Shown piece by piece: positions 33,543 to 41,302 of a stretch of DNA of 64,000 nt. The notes beneath the pieces are model-generated. The model was not told the DNA's origin and did no database searches. It saw only the letters and a list, made by a program, of their open reading frames with translations. The translations under genes and the position numbers were made by a program. Source of the stretch: Serratia nematodiphila DZ0503SBS1. GTDB taxonomy: Bacteria; Pseudomonadota; Gammaproteobacteria; Enterobacterales; Enterobacteriaceae. Numbering within the stretch: position 1 is the first letter of the stretch; every line of letters begins with the position of its first letter. The DNA lies in NCBI RefSeq assembly GCF_000738675.1, contig NZ_JPUX01000001.1, forward strand, positions 806,001 through 870,000, read 5' to 3'.

Positions 33543-34334
33543 ATGAGCGCAACCTATGCGGCCGACGCCTTCGCCGGGCAGGCGGTGCTGGTGACCGGCG
33601 GCGCGCAGGGCATCGGGCTGGCGATCGTCAGCGCCTTCGCCCGGCTGGGCGCCGAGGTGACGATCGCGGACGTGCAGCTGCCGCAGGCGCAGGCGGCGGC
33701 GCAAATGCTGCGGGACGAAGGGCTGAGCGTGCAGGCGCTAGCTTGCGATCTGGCCGAGCCGGGGCCGGTCGCCGAGTTGGTGGCGATGGTGGGTGAGCGG
33801 CATCAACGGCTGGACGTGGTGATCCACAACGCCGCTTACTTTCCGCTGACGCCGTTCGCCGCCATCGACGCGGCCCTGCTGCAACGCACGCTGAGCGTCA
33901 ATCTGATGGCGCCGTTCTTTCTGGCGCAGGCGGCGCTGCCGTGGATGCGCCGCGCCGGCGGCGGCAGTCTGCTGGTGACCTCGTCGGTGACCGGCCCGCG
34001 GGTGGCCTACCCGGGGCTGGCGCACTACGCCGCTTCCAAGGCCGGGGTGAACGGGTTTATTCGTGCGGCGGCGCTGGAGCTGGCGGCGGAGAACATTCGC
34101 GTCAACGGCGTGGAGCCGGGGATGATCCGCACGCCGGCGATGGCCAACCTGGGCGACGCGCAGGTGAATCAGGCGATCGCCGCCGCGGTGCCGCTCGGGC
34201 GGCTGGGGGAACCGGAAGACATCGCCGCGGCGATGGTGTTTCTCGCCTCGCCGGCGGCGGCCTATATCACCGGCCAGACGCTGGTGGTGGACGGCGGCGC
34301 GCTGTTGCCGGAAACGAATGCTCCGCTTGCTTGA
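33543..34334 (+). CDS. Short-chain dehydrogenase/reductase
   Basis: The 263-residue classical SDR has VTGGAQGIGLAIV for cofactor binding, HNAAYFP in the nucleotide region, catalytic Ser (VTSSV) and the YAASK motif. It differs clearly from the SDR at 31947, so the operon holds two distinct dehydrogenases acting perhaps on successive intermediates. It follows moaF after 4 bp and ends the operon; an ERIC-type hairpin lies just beyond. Confidence 0.82.
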   Translation: MSATYAADAFAGQAVLVTGGAQGIGLAIVSAFARLGAEVTIADVQLPQAQAAAQMLRDEGLSVQALACDLAEPGPVAELVAMVGERHQRLDVVIHNAAYFPLTPFAAIDAALLQRTLSVNLMAPFFLAQAALPWMRRAGGGSLLVTSSVTGPRVAYPGLAHYAASKAGVNGFIRAAALELAAENIRVNGVEPGMIRTPAMANLGDAQVNQAIAAAVPLGRLGEPEDIAAAMVFLASPAAAYITGQTLVVDGGALLPETNAPLA

Positions 34335-34438
34335 TGCAGCCACGCACCCCAGTCGCTTACTTGAGTAAGCGACTGGGGATTTACGCCTTGGTCGCCTGGC
34401 TGCAACGCCAATTAATGTGAGAATTCCGGTGGGTTAAA
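34335..34438. repeat. ERIC-like element with a strong hairpin, between convergent genes
   Basis: The core is a 15-bp perfect inverted repeat, CCCCAGTCGCTTACT and its complement at 34347-34361 and 34364-34378, with only TG between. The sequence CTTACTTGAGTAAGC and flanking CAGTC match the centre of the ERIC element at 18319-18446, and GGCTGCAACGCCAA beyond it fits the ERIC arm. It probably ends transcription of the SDR and hpaR genes, which converge here. Confidence 0.7.
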
Positions 34439-34891
34439 TCACTGCTTGGCGGGATGCGCGGTGACGTTGGCGGGCAGGCTGTCGCCCAGGGTGATCAGCT
34501 CGTCCAGCAACGTCATCAGCTGGTCCATTTTCTGCCGCGAGAAAGCGGCTTCAATCTCGGCGTAGCCCTGTTCCACCTGGTGGCGCGCCACTTCATACAG
34601 ATCCTGACCCTGCTGGGTCAGCGACACGTACAGCTTGCGCTGATCGTTGACCGGCTTGAGGCGGAAGATCAGCTTATCACGCTCCATGCGCGACAGAATG
34701 CCGGTCAGGCTGGGGCGCAGGATACAGGTTTCCGCCGCCAGCTCGTGGAATTCGATCGAGCGGTTGTTGGCCAGCACGCGAATGATGCGCCACTGCTGTT
34801 CGGTCAGGTTGTGGCTTTTCAGGATCGGGCGGAAGAACCCCATGGCGGTTTCACGCGCCTGCAGTAGGGCGATGGTTAACGATTCATGCAT
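34439..34891 (-). CDS. hpaR: Homoprotocatechuate operon repressor HpaR
   Basis: This MarR-family repressor of 150 residues aligns with E. coli HpaR, beginning MHESLTIALLQARETAM and containing FFRPILKSHNLTEQQWRI, ILRPSLTGILSRMERD and the wing NDQRKLYVSLT. I start it at the ATG at 34891, where homology begins; 16 further in-frame residues upstream are not conserved. It is divergent from hpaG1 and should release DNA on binding 4-hydroxyphenylacetate or its hydroxylated derivatives, derepressing the meta-cleavage operon. Confidence 0.92.
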   Translation of the reverse strand: MHESLTIALLQARETAMGFFRPILKSHNLTEQQWRIIRVLANNRSIEFHELAAETCILRPSLTGILSRMERDKLIFRLKPVNDQRKLYVSLTQQGQDLYEVARHQVEQGYAEIEAAFSRQKMDQLMTLLDELITLGDSLPANVTAHPAKQ

Positions 34892-35098
34892 AAGTTTGGC
34901 CTTAGCTATCAAGGTGTTCGCTGTTACGGCGCTCGTCATGGGGGCGCCTGCCCCGCAAAGCCCGATTTGTTAATAACTTAATAGTAGCCAAAGTTACCCG
35001 CAGGGATAAAGCAAAAATGCGTGGCGCAGCGAAAAATGGCGAGAAAAATGATTAATGCGTTGAATAATCACGTCAATGTTTGTTGTTTGTGAATATTT

Positions 35099-35114
35099 TG
35101 TTATCACGATCACA
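35099..35114. promoter_or_regulatory. Probable CRP site of the hpa operon
   Basis: TGTTA-TCACGA-TCACA matches the CRP consensus TGTGA-N6-TCACA at nine of ten positions, with A/T-rich flanks. E. coli hpa meta-cleavage promoter is under CRP/cAMP control, which fits. Confidence 0.6.
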
Positions 35115-35162
35115 AATCATTCCAAGCGCGTTGCGTAAAAGCTGCGCAGCGTATAAAAGTAA

Positions 35163-35180
35163 TCATTAATATATTAATGA
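35163..35180. promoter_or_regulatory. Probable HpaR operator
   Basis: Perfect 18-bp palindrome TCATTAATATATTAATGA, 37 bp before the hpaG1 ATG and downstream of the CRP site. It is the only long palindrome in the hpaR-hpaG1 gap, so it is the best candidate for repressor binding. Confidence 0.6.
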
Positions 35181-35217
35181 ATGCCGGTTGTCATGTTTTG
35201 CCATTGGAGGAGTTCGC

Positions 35218-35850
35218 ATGAAAGGCACCGTATTTTCCGTTGCGCTGAACCACCGCAGCCAACTGGACGCCTGGGATCAGGCGTTTCACCAGCCGCCGTA
35301 CCAGACCCCGCCCAAAACCCCGGTGTGGTTTATCAAACCGCGCAACACCCACCTCGCCAACGGCGGGGCGATCCCGTTTCCGGCCGGTGAAACCGTGCAG
35401 AGCGGCGGCACGCTGGCGGTGATCATCGGCGACACCGCGCGCAAGGTGCCGGCGGCGCAGGTGAGCCGTTATCTGGCCGGTTACGCGTTGGCCAACGACG
35501 TCAGCCTGCCGGAGAGCAGCTTCTATCGCCCGGCGATCAAGGCCAAATGCCGCGACGGCTTCTGCCCGCTGGGAGAGATGGGCCAACTGGAGAATGCCGA
35601 TCGGCTGGAGATCGTCACCGAGATCAACGGCGTGGAGCAGGATCGCTGGTCCACCGCCGATCTGGTGCGCTCGGTGCCGGAGCTGATCGCCGCCATCAGC
35701 GATTTCATCACCCTGCAGCCGGGCGATGCGGTGCTGATCGGCACCCCGCACCAGCGGGTGGAGATCAAACCGGGGGATGAGGTGACGGTGCGCGCCGCCG
35801 GCCTGCCCACTCTGAGCAACCGCGTCACCCAGGCAGGAGCCGCATCATGA
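35218..35850 (+). CDS. hpaG1: 4-hydroxyphenylacetate degradation isomerase/decarboxylase, N-terminal subunit
   Basis: The 210-residue fumarylacetoacetate hydrolase-fold protein corresponds to the N-terminal half of E. coli HpaG, which decarboxylates 5-oxopent-3-ene-1,2,5-tricarboxylate. Features include LAGYALANDVSLPE, KAKCRDGFCPLGEM and LQPGDAVLIGTP. I start it at 35218 because GGAGGAG precedes this ATG and the longer version has an unrelated leader. It overlaps the second subunit gene by 4 bp. In E. coli both halves are one protein; here they are two separate, coupled genes. Confidence 0.9.
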   Translation: MKGTVFSVALNHRSQLDAWDQAFHQPPYQTPPKTPVWFIKPRNTHLANGGAIPFPAGETVQSGGTLAVIIGDTARKVPAAQVSRYLAGYALANDVSLPESSFYRPAIKAKCRDGFCPLGEMGQLENADRLEIVTEINGVEQDRWSTADLVRSVPELIAAISDFITLQPGDAVLIGTPHQRVEIKPGDEVTVRAAGLPTLSNRVTQAGAAS

Positions 35851-36611
35851 AACATGCCCGTATTCGCCATCATGGCCAGATCGTCAACGTTCAGGTGGAC
35901 GACCAGCTGCGCGTCACGTTGCCGAACGGCGAGGTGCTGCAGGAGCGCGAAGTGGAATGGCTGCCGCCGGCGCAGGGCACGGTGTTCGCCCTGGGGCTGA
36001 ACTATGCCGACCACGCCAGCGAGCTGGAATTCAAGGCGCCGGAAGAGCCGCTGGTGTTCCTCAAGGCGCCGAACACTCTGACCGGCCATCGTCAGGTATC
36101 GGTGCGTCCGGCCGACGTGGAGTACATGCATTACGAAGCCGAGCTGGTGGCGGTGATCGGCAAGACCGCACGCAACGTCAGCCGTGAGCGCGCCATGGAG
36201 TATGTGGCGGGTTACACCCTGTGCAACGACTACGCCATCCGCGACTACCTGGAAAACTACTACCGGCCGAATCTGCGGGTGAAGAGCCGAGATACCCTGA
36301 CGCCGATCGGGCCGTATATCGTCGATCGCGACGACGTCGCCGATCCGCACCGGCTGGCGCTCAGCACCTACGTCAACGGTGAGCTGCGCCAGCGTGGCAG
36401 CACCGCCGACATGATTTTCGACATTCCGTTCCTGATCGCCTACCTGAGCGAATTCATGACGCTGCAGCCGGGCGACATGATCGCCACCGGCACGCCGAAA
36501 GGGCTGGCCGACGTGCGGCCGGGCGACGAAGTGGTGGTGGAGATCGAAGGCATCGGCCGTTTGGTTAACCACATTATCAGTGAAAAAGATTACGAGGAGA
36601 GCCTGCGATGA
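35847..36611 (+). CDS. hpaG2: 4-hydroxyphenylacetate degradation isomerase/decarboxylase, C-terminal subunit
   Basis: The 254-residue FAH-fold protein carries the full metal-binding core: FALGLNYADHASELE, EAELVAVIGK (acidic ligands), NDYAIRD and MTLQPGDMIATGTPKGL. It corresponds to the C-terminal half of HpaG and isomerises or decarboxylates the open-chain product after HpaE. It overlaps both hpaG1 and hpaE by 4 bp (ATGA), forming a tightly coupled start to the operon. Two FAH domains, one partly degenerate, are normal for this enzyme. Confidence 0.9.
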   Translation: MKHARIRHHGQIVNVQVDDQLRVTLPNGEVLQEREVEWLPPAQGTVFALGLNYADHASELEFKAPEEPLVFLKAPNTLTGHRQVSVRPADVEYMHYEAELVAVIGKTARNVSRERAMEYVAGYTLCNDYAIRDYLENYYRPNLRVKSRDTLTPIGPYIVDRDDVADPHRLALSTYVNGELRQRGSTADMIFDIPFLIAYLSEFMTLQPGDMIATGTPKGLADVRPGDEVVVEIEGIGRLVNHIISEKDYEESLR

Positions 36612-38062
36612 AAACCATCAACCACTGGATCAACGGCAAGAACGTCGCCAGCAAAGAGTATTTCACCACCACCAACCCGGCGAACGGCGAGGTGCTGGCG
36701 GAGGTGGCCTCTGGCGGCCAGCTGGAGATCGACCAGGCGGTAGCGGCCGCGAAAGAGGCTTTCCCCAAATGGGCCAACACGCCGATGAAAGAGCGCGCGC
36801 GTCTGATGCGCCGTTTGGGTGAACTGATCGACCAGAACGTGCCGCAGATCGCCGAAATGGAAACCGCCGACACCGGTCTGCCGATCCATCAGACCAAAAA
36901 CGTGCTGATCCCGCGCGCCTCGCACAACTTCGAATTCTTCGCCGAGGTGTGCCAGCAGATGAACGGCAAGACCTACCCGGTGGACGACAAGATGCTCAAC
37001 TACACGCTGGTGCAGCCGGTGGGGGTCTGCGCGCTGGTGTCGCCGTGGAACGTGCCGTTCATGACCGCCACCTGGAAAACTGCGCCTTGCCTGGCGCTGG
37101 GCAACACGGCGGTGCTGAAGATGTCCGAACTGTCGCCGCTGAGCGCCGATCGCCTGGGCGAGCTGGCGCTGGAGGCTGGCATTCCGGCCGGGGTGCTGAA
37201 CGTGGTGCAGGGCTACGGCGCCACCGCCGGCGACGCATTGGTGCGCCATAAAGACGTGCGCGCGGTCTCTTTCACCGGCGGCACCGCCACCGGCCGGCGC
37301 ATCATCGAAAGCGCCGGGCTGAAGAAATTCTCCATGGAGCTCGGCGGCAAGTCGCCGGTGCTGATCTTTGAAGACGCCGACATCGAGCGGGCGCTCGACG
37401 CCGCGCTGTTCACCATCTTCTCGATCAACGGCGAACGCTGCACCGCCGGTTCGCGCATCTTCATTCAGGAGAGCATCTACCCGGAATTCGTCAAACGTTT
37501 CGCCGAGCGCGCCAACCGTCTGCGCGTCGGCGATCCGCAAGATCCCAACACCCAGGTAGGGGCGCTGATCAGCCCGCAGCACTGGGAAAAAGTCTCCGGC
37601 TATATCCGCCTCGGGGTGGAGGAAGGGGCGACCCTGTTGGCCGGCGGCCCGGATAAACCGGCCGGCTTGAGCCACGGCAACTTCCTGCGCCCGACGGTGC
37701 TGGCGGATGTCGACAACCGGATGCGCGTGGCGCAGGAGGAGATCTTCGGGCCGGTGGCCTGCCTGCTGCCGTTCAAATCAGAAGAAGACGGCCTGCGCAT
37801 GGCCAACGACGTGGAGTACGGCCTGGCGTCGTACATCTGGACGCAGGATGTGAGCAAGGTTCTGCGCCTGGCCCGCGGCATCGAAGCGGGCATGGTTTTC
37901 GTCAACACCCAAAACGTGCGCGATCTGCGCCAACCGTTCGGCGGCGTGAAAGCCTCTGGCACCGGCCGCGAAGGCGGGGAATACAGCTTCGAAGTGTTCG
38001 CCGAAATGAAGAACGTGTGCATTTCCATGGGCGACCACCCGATCCCGAAATGGGGCGTCTGA
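36608..38062 (+). CDS. hpaE: 5-carboxymethyl-2-hydroxymuconate semialdehyde dehydrogenase
   Basis: The 484-residue aldehyde dehydrogenase has the NAD region VSPWNVPFMTATWK, the catalytic glutamate in MELGGKSP and the catalytic cysteine in INGERCTAGSR. It oxidises the ring-cleavage semialdehyde made by HpaD to 5-carboxymethyl-2-hydroxymuconate. Position (after hpaG2, before hpaD) and sequence match E. coli HpaE. An intact start and a 4-bp overlap with hpaG2 support the ATG at 36608. Confidence 0.93.
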   Translation: MKTINHWINGKNVASKEYFTTTNPANGEVLAEVASGGQLEIDQAVAAAKEAFPKWANTPMKERARLMRRLGELIDQNVPQIAEMETADTGLPIHQTKNVLIPRASHNFEFFAEVCQQMNGKTYPVDDKMLNYTLVQPVGVCALVSPWNVPFMTATWKTAPCLALGNTAVLKMSELSPLSADRLGELALEAGIPAGVLNVVQGYGATAGDALVRHKDVRAVSFTGGTATGRRIIESAGLKKFSMELGGKSPVLIFEDADIERALDAALFTIFSINGERCTAGSRIFIQESIYPEFVKRFAERANRLRVGDPQDPNTQVGALISPQHWEKVSGYIRLGVEEGATLLAGGPDKPAGLSHGNFLRPTVLADVDNRMRVAQEEIFGPVACLLPFKSEEDGLRMANDVEYGLASYIWTQDVSKVLRLARGIEAGMVFVNTQNVRDLRQPFGGVKASGTGREGGEYSFEVFAEMKNVCISMGDHPIPKWGV

Positions 38063-38099
38063 GCCTCAGGCCACAATAATAACGAAAGAGATGAGAACA

Positions 38100-39173
38100 A
38101 TGACGACAAAACTGACCACTAATGCTGTCCCTGCTCCCGACGTCGTGCGCTGTGCCTACATGGAGATTCAGGTCACGAACCTTAAAGCCGCACGCGAATT
38201 TTACGTCGATATCCTCGGCCTGGTCGTGACCGCCGAAGATGACAAAACCCTCTACCTGCGTTCGATGGAGGAGTTCATTCACCATAACCTGGTGCTGCGC
38301 GAAGGCCCGGTCGCCGCCGTGGCGGCGTTTGCTTTCCGCGTGCGCACGCCGGAAGACGTCGATCGCGCCGAAGCGTATTTCAAGGCGCTTGGCTGCCGCA
38401 CCGAGCGGCGGGTGAACGGGTTCGCCAAAGGCATCGGCGATGCGGTGCGGGTAGAAGATCCACTCGGTTTCCCGTATGAGTTTTTCTACGATGTGCAGCA
38501 CGTCGAGCGTCTGGCCTGGCGTTACGATCTGTATACGCCGGGCGCGCTGGTGCGCCTCGACCACTTTAACCAAATCACCCCTGATGTGCCGCGCGCCGTG
38601 GAATATATCCAGGGGCTGGGTTTCCGCGTGACGGAAGACATCCGCGATGAAGACGGCGTGGTTTACGCCGCCTGGATGCGCCGCAAGGCGACGGTGCACG
38701 ATACCGCGATGACCGGCGGCGCCGGGCCGCGCATGCACCACATCGCCTTCGCCACCCATGAAAAACACAATATTTTGGCCATCTGCGACAAGCTCGGCGC
38801 GCTGCGCAAATCCGATGTGATCGAACGCGGCCCTGGCCGTCACGGCGTCTCCAACGCGTTCTATCTCTACTTGCGCGATCCCGATGGCCACCGGGTGGAA
38901 ATCTACACGCAGGATTACTACACCGGCGATCCGGACAACCCGACCGTGACCTGGGACGTGCATGACAACCAGCGCCGCGACTGGTGGGGCAATCCGGTGG
39001 TGCCGAGCTGGTACACCGAAGGATCGCTGGTGTTGGATCTCGATGGGCAGCCGCAGCCGGTGATCGAACGCAGCGCGCCCAGCGAAATGGCCGTCACCAT
39101 CGGCGCAGACGGTTTTTCCTATACCCGCGAGGGCGATACGGAAAAAGGTTTCAAACTTGGCAATACGCTGTAA
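38100..39173 (+). CDS. hpaD: 3,4-dihydroxyphenylacetate 2,3-dioxygenase, single-chain vicinal-oxygen-chelate type
   Basis: This 357-residue extradiol dioxygenase opens the homoprotocatechuate ring. It is not the LigB-type HpaD of E. coli but the glyoxalase-like type of Brevibacterium HPCD and Arthrobacter MndD. From the ATG at 38100, residue numbering coincides with that family: metal ligands His155, His214 and Glu267 and second-sphere His200, Arg243 and Tyr257 all fall at the same numbers. Segments EFIHHNLVLREGP, GPRMHHIAFATHEKHN and QDYYTGDPDNPT are near-identical by memory. That match favours 38100 over the ATG nine bases earlier. Confidence 0.92.
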   Translation: MTTKLTTNAVPAPDVVRCAYMEIQVTNLKAAREFYVDILGLVVTAEDDKTLYLRSMEEFIHHNLVLREGPVAAVAAFAFRVRTPEDVDRAEAYFKALGCRTERRVNGFAKGIGDAVRVEDPLGFPYEFFYDVQHVERLAWRYDLYTPGALVRLDHFNQITPDVPRAVEYIQGLGFRVTEDIRDEDGVVYAAWMRRKATVHDTAMTGGAGPRMHHIAFATHEKHNILAICDKLGALRKSDVIERGPGRHGVSNAFYLYLRDPDGHRVEIYTQDYYTGDPDNPTVTWDVHDNQRRDWWGNPVVPSWYTEGSLVLDLDGQPQPVIERSAPSEMAVTIGADGFSYTREGDTEKGFKLGNTL

Positions 39174-39181
39174 ATGCCGCT

Positions 39182-39200
39182 GCGCGGGCCTCGCCCGCGC
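39182..39200. other. Intercistronic hairpin between hpaD and hpaF
   Basis: Perfect 8-bp stem GCGCGGGC/GCCCGCGC with loop CTC, directly after hpaD and without a T-run. It probably stabilises or tunes the upstream mRNA and does not end transcription. Confidence 0.55.
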
Positions 39201-39223
39201 CTATGCGCCGTCTGGAGAACGCT

Positions 39224-39610
39224 ATGCCCCATTTTTACGCTGAATGTACCGACAACATCCGCCGCGAGGCGGATTTGCCCACCCTGTTCGCCAAGGTCAA
39301 CGAGGCGCTGGCGGCGACCGGCATCTTCCCGCTGGCCGGCGTGCGCAGCCGCGCCATCTGGCTTGATACCTGGCAAATGGCCGACGGCAAGCAGGATTAC
39401 GCCTTCGTGCACATGACGCTGAAGATCGGCCACGGCCGCAGTCTGGAAAGCCGTCAGCAGGTGGGCGAGATGCTGTTTGCGCTGATCAAGGAACACTTCG
39501 CCGCGCTGATGGCGCAGCGTTACCTGGCGCTCTCTTTCACCATGGAAGAGCTGGATCCGGTGCTGAATTACAAACAGAACAATGTCCACGCGCTGTTCAA
39601 CAAGGCGTGA
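39224..39610 (+). CDS. hpaF: 5-carboxymethyl-2-hydroxymuconate delta-isomerase
   Basis: The 128-residue tautomerase-fold enzyme begins MPHFYAECTDNIRREADLP; Pro2, after removal of Met, is the catalytic base. LAGVRSRAIWLDTWQMADG and NVHALF also match E. coli HpaF along the full length. It isomerises 5-carboxymethyl-2-hydroxymuconate for decarboxylation by HpaG. Homology begins exactly at the ATG at 39224, and upstream codons in this frame belong to the hpaD shadow. Confidence 0.93.
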   Translation: MPHFYAECTDNIRREADLPTLFAKVNEALAATGIFPLAGVRSRAIWLDTWQMADGKQDYAFVHMTLKIGHGRSLESRQQVGEMLFALIKEHFAALMAQRYLALSFTMEELDPVLNYKQNNVHALFNKA

Positions 39611-39624
39611 ATAAGGGGTCGTAA

Positions 39625-40428
39625 ATGCTGGATAAAGAGCAGGTTAACCGCGCCGTGCAGCGTCTGCATCAGGCGGAAAAGAGCCGTGAGCAGATCCGCG
39701 CGCTGTCGCTCGATCATCCCGAGATCACCATTGAAGACGCCTATGCCATTCAGCGGCAGTGGGTAGAACTGAAGATCGCCGAGGGGCGCACGCTCAAAGG
39801 CCACAAGATCGGCCTGACCTCGCGCGCCATGCAGGTGAGCTCGCAGATCACCGAGCCGGATTACGGCGCGCTGCTGGACGACATGTTCTTCAACGACGGC
39901 AGCGACATTCCGATCGATCGTTTTATCGTGCCGCGGGTGGAAGTGGAGCTGGCGTTCGTGCTGGCCAAGCCGCTGCGCGGGCCTAACTGTACGCTGTTCG
40001 ACGTCTACAACGCCACCGACTACGTCATTCCGGCGCTGGAGATCATCGACGCGCGCAGCCACAACGTCGATCCCGAGACGCAGCGGCCGCGCAAGGTGTT
40101 CGACACCATCTCCGACAACGCCGCCAACGCCGGGGTGGTGATGGGCGGGCGGCCGATCAAGCCGGATGCGCTGGATCTGCGCTGGATCTCTGCGCTGCTG
40201 TACCGCAACGGCGTGATTGAAGAGTCCGGCGTGGCGGCGGCGGTGCTCAACCACCCGGCCAACGGCGTGGCCTGGCTGGCCAACAAGCTGGCGCCGTATG
40301 AGGTGGAGCTGGAAGCGGGGCAGGTGATCCTCGGCGGTTCCTTCACCCGGCCGGTGCCGGCGCGGCGCGGCGATACCTTCCACGTCGACTACGGCCCGAT
40401 GGGCTGCATCAGCTGCCGCTTCGTCTAA
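39625..40428 (+). CDS. hpaH: 2-oxo-hepta-3-ene-1,7-dioate hydratase
   Basis: The 267-residue enzyme adds water to 2-oxo-hept-3-ene-1,7-dioate. It has the hydratase/decarboxylase-type features of Hpa[21 protein letters not shown], quoted in part as [12 protein letters not shown], then [16 protein letters not shown] with metal-binding glutamates and [17 protein letters not shown] near the end. It is the eighth step-specific gene of the operon counted from hpaG1, 14 bp after hpaF. It is related to MhpD and hydratases of other meta-cleavage pathways, but the neighbourhood fixes the identity. Confidence 0.92.
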   Translation: MLDKEQVNRAVQRLHQAEKSREQIRALSLDHPEITIEDAYAIQRQWVELKIAEGRTLKGHKIGLTSRAMQVSSQITEPDYGALLDDMFFNDGSDIPIDRFIVPRVEVELAFVLAKPLRGPNCTLFDVYNATDYVIPALEIIDARSHNVDPETQRPRKVFDTISDNAANAGVVMGGRPIKPDALDLRWISALLYRNGVIEESGVAAAVLNHPANGVAWLANKLAPYEVELEAGQVILGGSFTRPVPARRGDTFHVDYGPMGCISCRFV

Positions 40429-40434
40429 TAAGCA

Positions 40435-40452
40435 GGCTCGGCGAACCGAGCC
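40435..40452. other. Intercistronic hairpin between hpaH and hpaI
   Basis: Perfect 7-bp stem GGCTCGG/CCGAGCC with loop CGAA, then a second GC-rich inverted repeat around 40461-40485. No T-run follows. This is the only spacer of more than 70 bp inside the operon's pathway part and may set expression of the last genes. Confidence 0.55.
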
Positions 40453-40504
40453 GCAATAACCGGGCGGGGGCCACGCGCCGCGCCCGCTTGTCAGGGAGAA
40501 TGCG

Positions 40505-41299
40505 ATGTTAACCAACCACTTCAAGCGGGCGCTGCAGGAAAAACGCCCGCAGATCGGGCTGTGGCTCGGGCTGTGCAGCAGCTACAGCGCCGAGCTGCTG
40601 GCCGGCGCCGGTTTCGACTGGCTGTTGATCGACGGCGAACATGCGCCCAACAACGTGCAGACGGTGCTGGGGCAGCTGCAGGCGGTCGCCCCTTACCCCA
40701 GCCAGCCGGTGGTGCGGCCGCCGTGGAACGACGCGGTGATCATCAAGCAACTGCTGGACGTCGGCGCGCAAACCTTATTGATCCCGATGATTCAGAACGC
40801 CGAACAGGCGCGCGACGCGGTGCGCGCCACGCGCTATCCGCCGCACGGCGTGCGCGGCGTCGGCAGCGCCCTGGCGCGCGCTTCGCGCTGGAACCGGGTG
40901 CCCGATTACCTGCAGCAGGCCGACGAGCAGATGTGCGTGCTGGTGCAGATTGAAACCCGCGAGGCGGTGAAAAACCTCGACGCCATTCTGCAGGTGGAAG
41001 GGGTGGACGGCGTGTTCATCGGCCCGGCGGATCTCAGCGCCGACATGGGCTTCGCCGGCAATCCGCAGCACCCGGAGGTGCAGCGCACCATCGATGACGC
41101 CATCGCGCGCATCCGCGCCGCCGGCAAGGCGCCGGGCATTTTGATGGCCAACAAGGCGCTGGCGCAGCGCTATCTGGAAGCCGGCGCGCTGTTCGTCGCG
41201 GTAGGGGTGGATACCACCCTGCTGGCGCGGGCGGCGGAAGCCCTGGCGGACGAGTTCAAACAGGGCGGGGCGCAAGCGCCTTCATCGGGAGTCTACTGA
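40505..41299 (+). CDS. hpaI: 4-hydroxy-2-oxo-heptane-1,7-dioate aldolase
   Basis: The 264-residue class II aldolase splits its substrate into pyruvate and succinate semialdehyde, the last pathway step. Core features are [20 protein letters not shown], the catalytic-base region [20 protein letters not shown] [10 protein letters not shown] and metal ligands in [23 protein letters not shown] stands before the ATG. The protein closely resembles HpcH/HpaI of E. coli and not the broader GarL group, as the gene lies inside the hpa cluster. Confidence 0.92.
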   Translation: MLTNHFKRALQEKRPQIGLWLGLCSSYSAELLAGAGFDWLLIDGEHAPNNVQTVLGQLQAVAPYPSQPVVRPPWNDAVIIKQLLDVGAQTLLIPMIQNAEQARDAVRATRYPPHGVRGVGSALARASRWNRVPDYLQQADEQMCVLVQIETREAVKNLDAILQVEGVDGVFIGPADLSADMGFAGNPQHPEVQRTIDDAIARIRAAGKAPGILMANKALAQRYLEAGALFVAVGVDTTLLARAAEALADEFKQGGAQAPSSGVY

Positions 41300-41302
41300 A
41301 CC

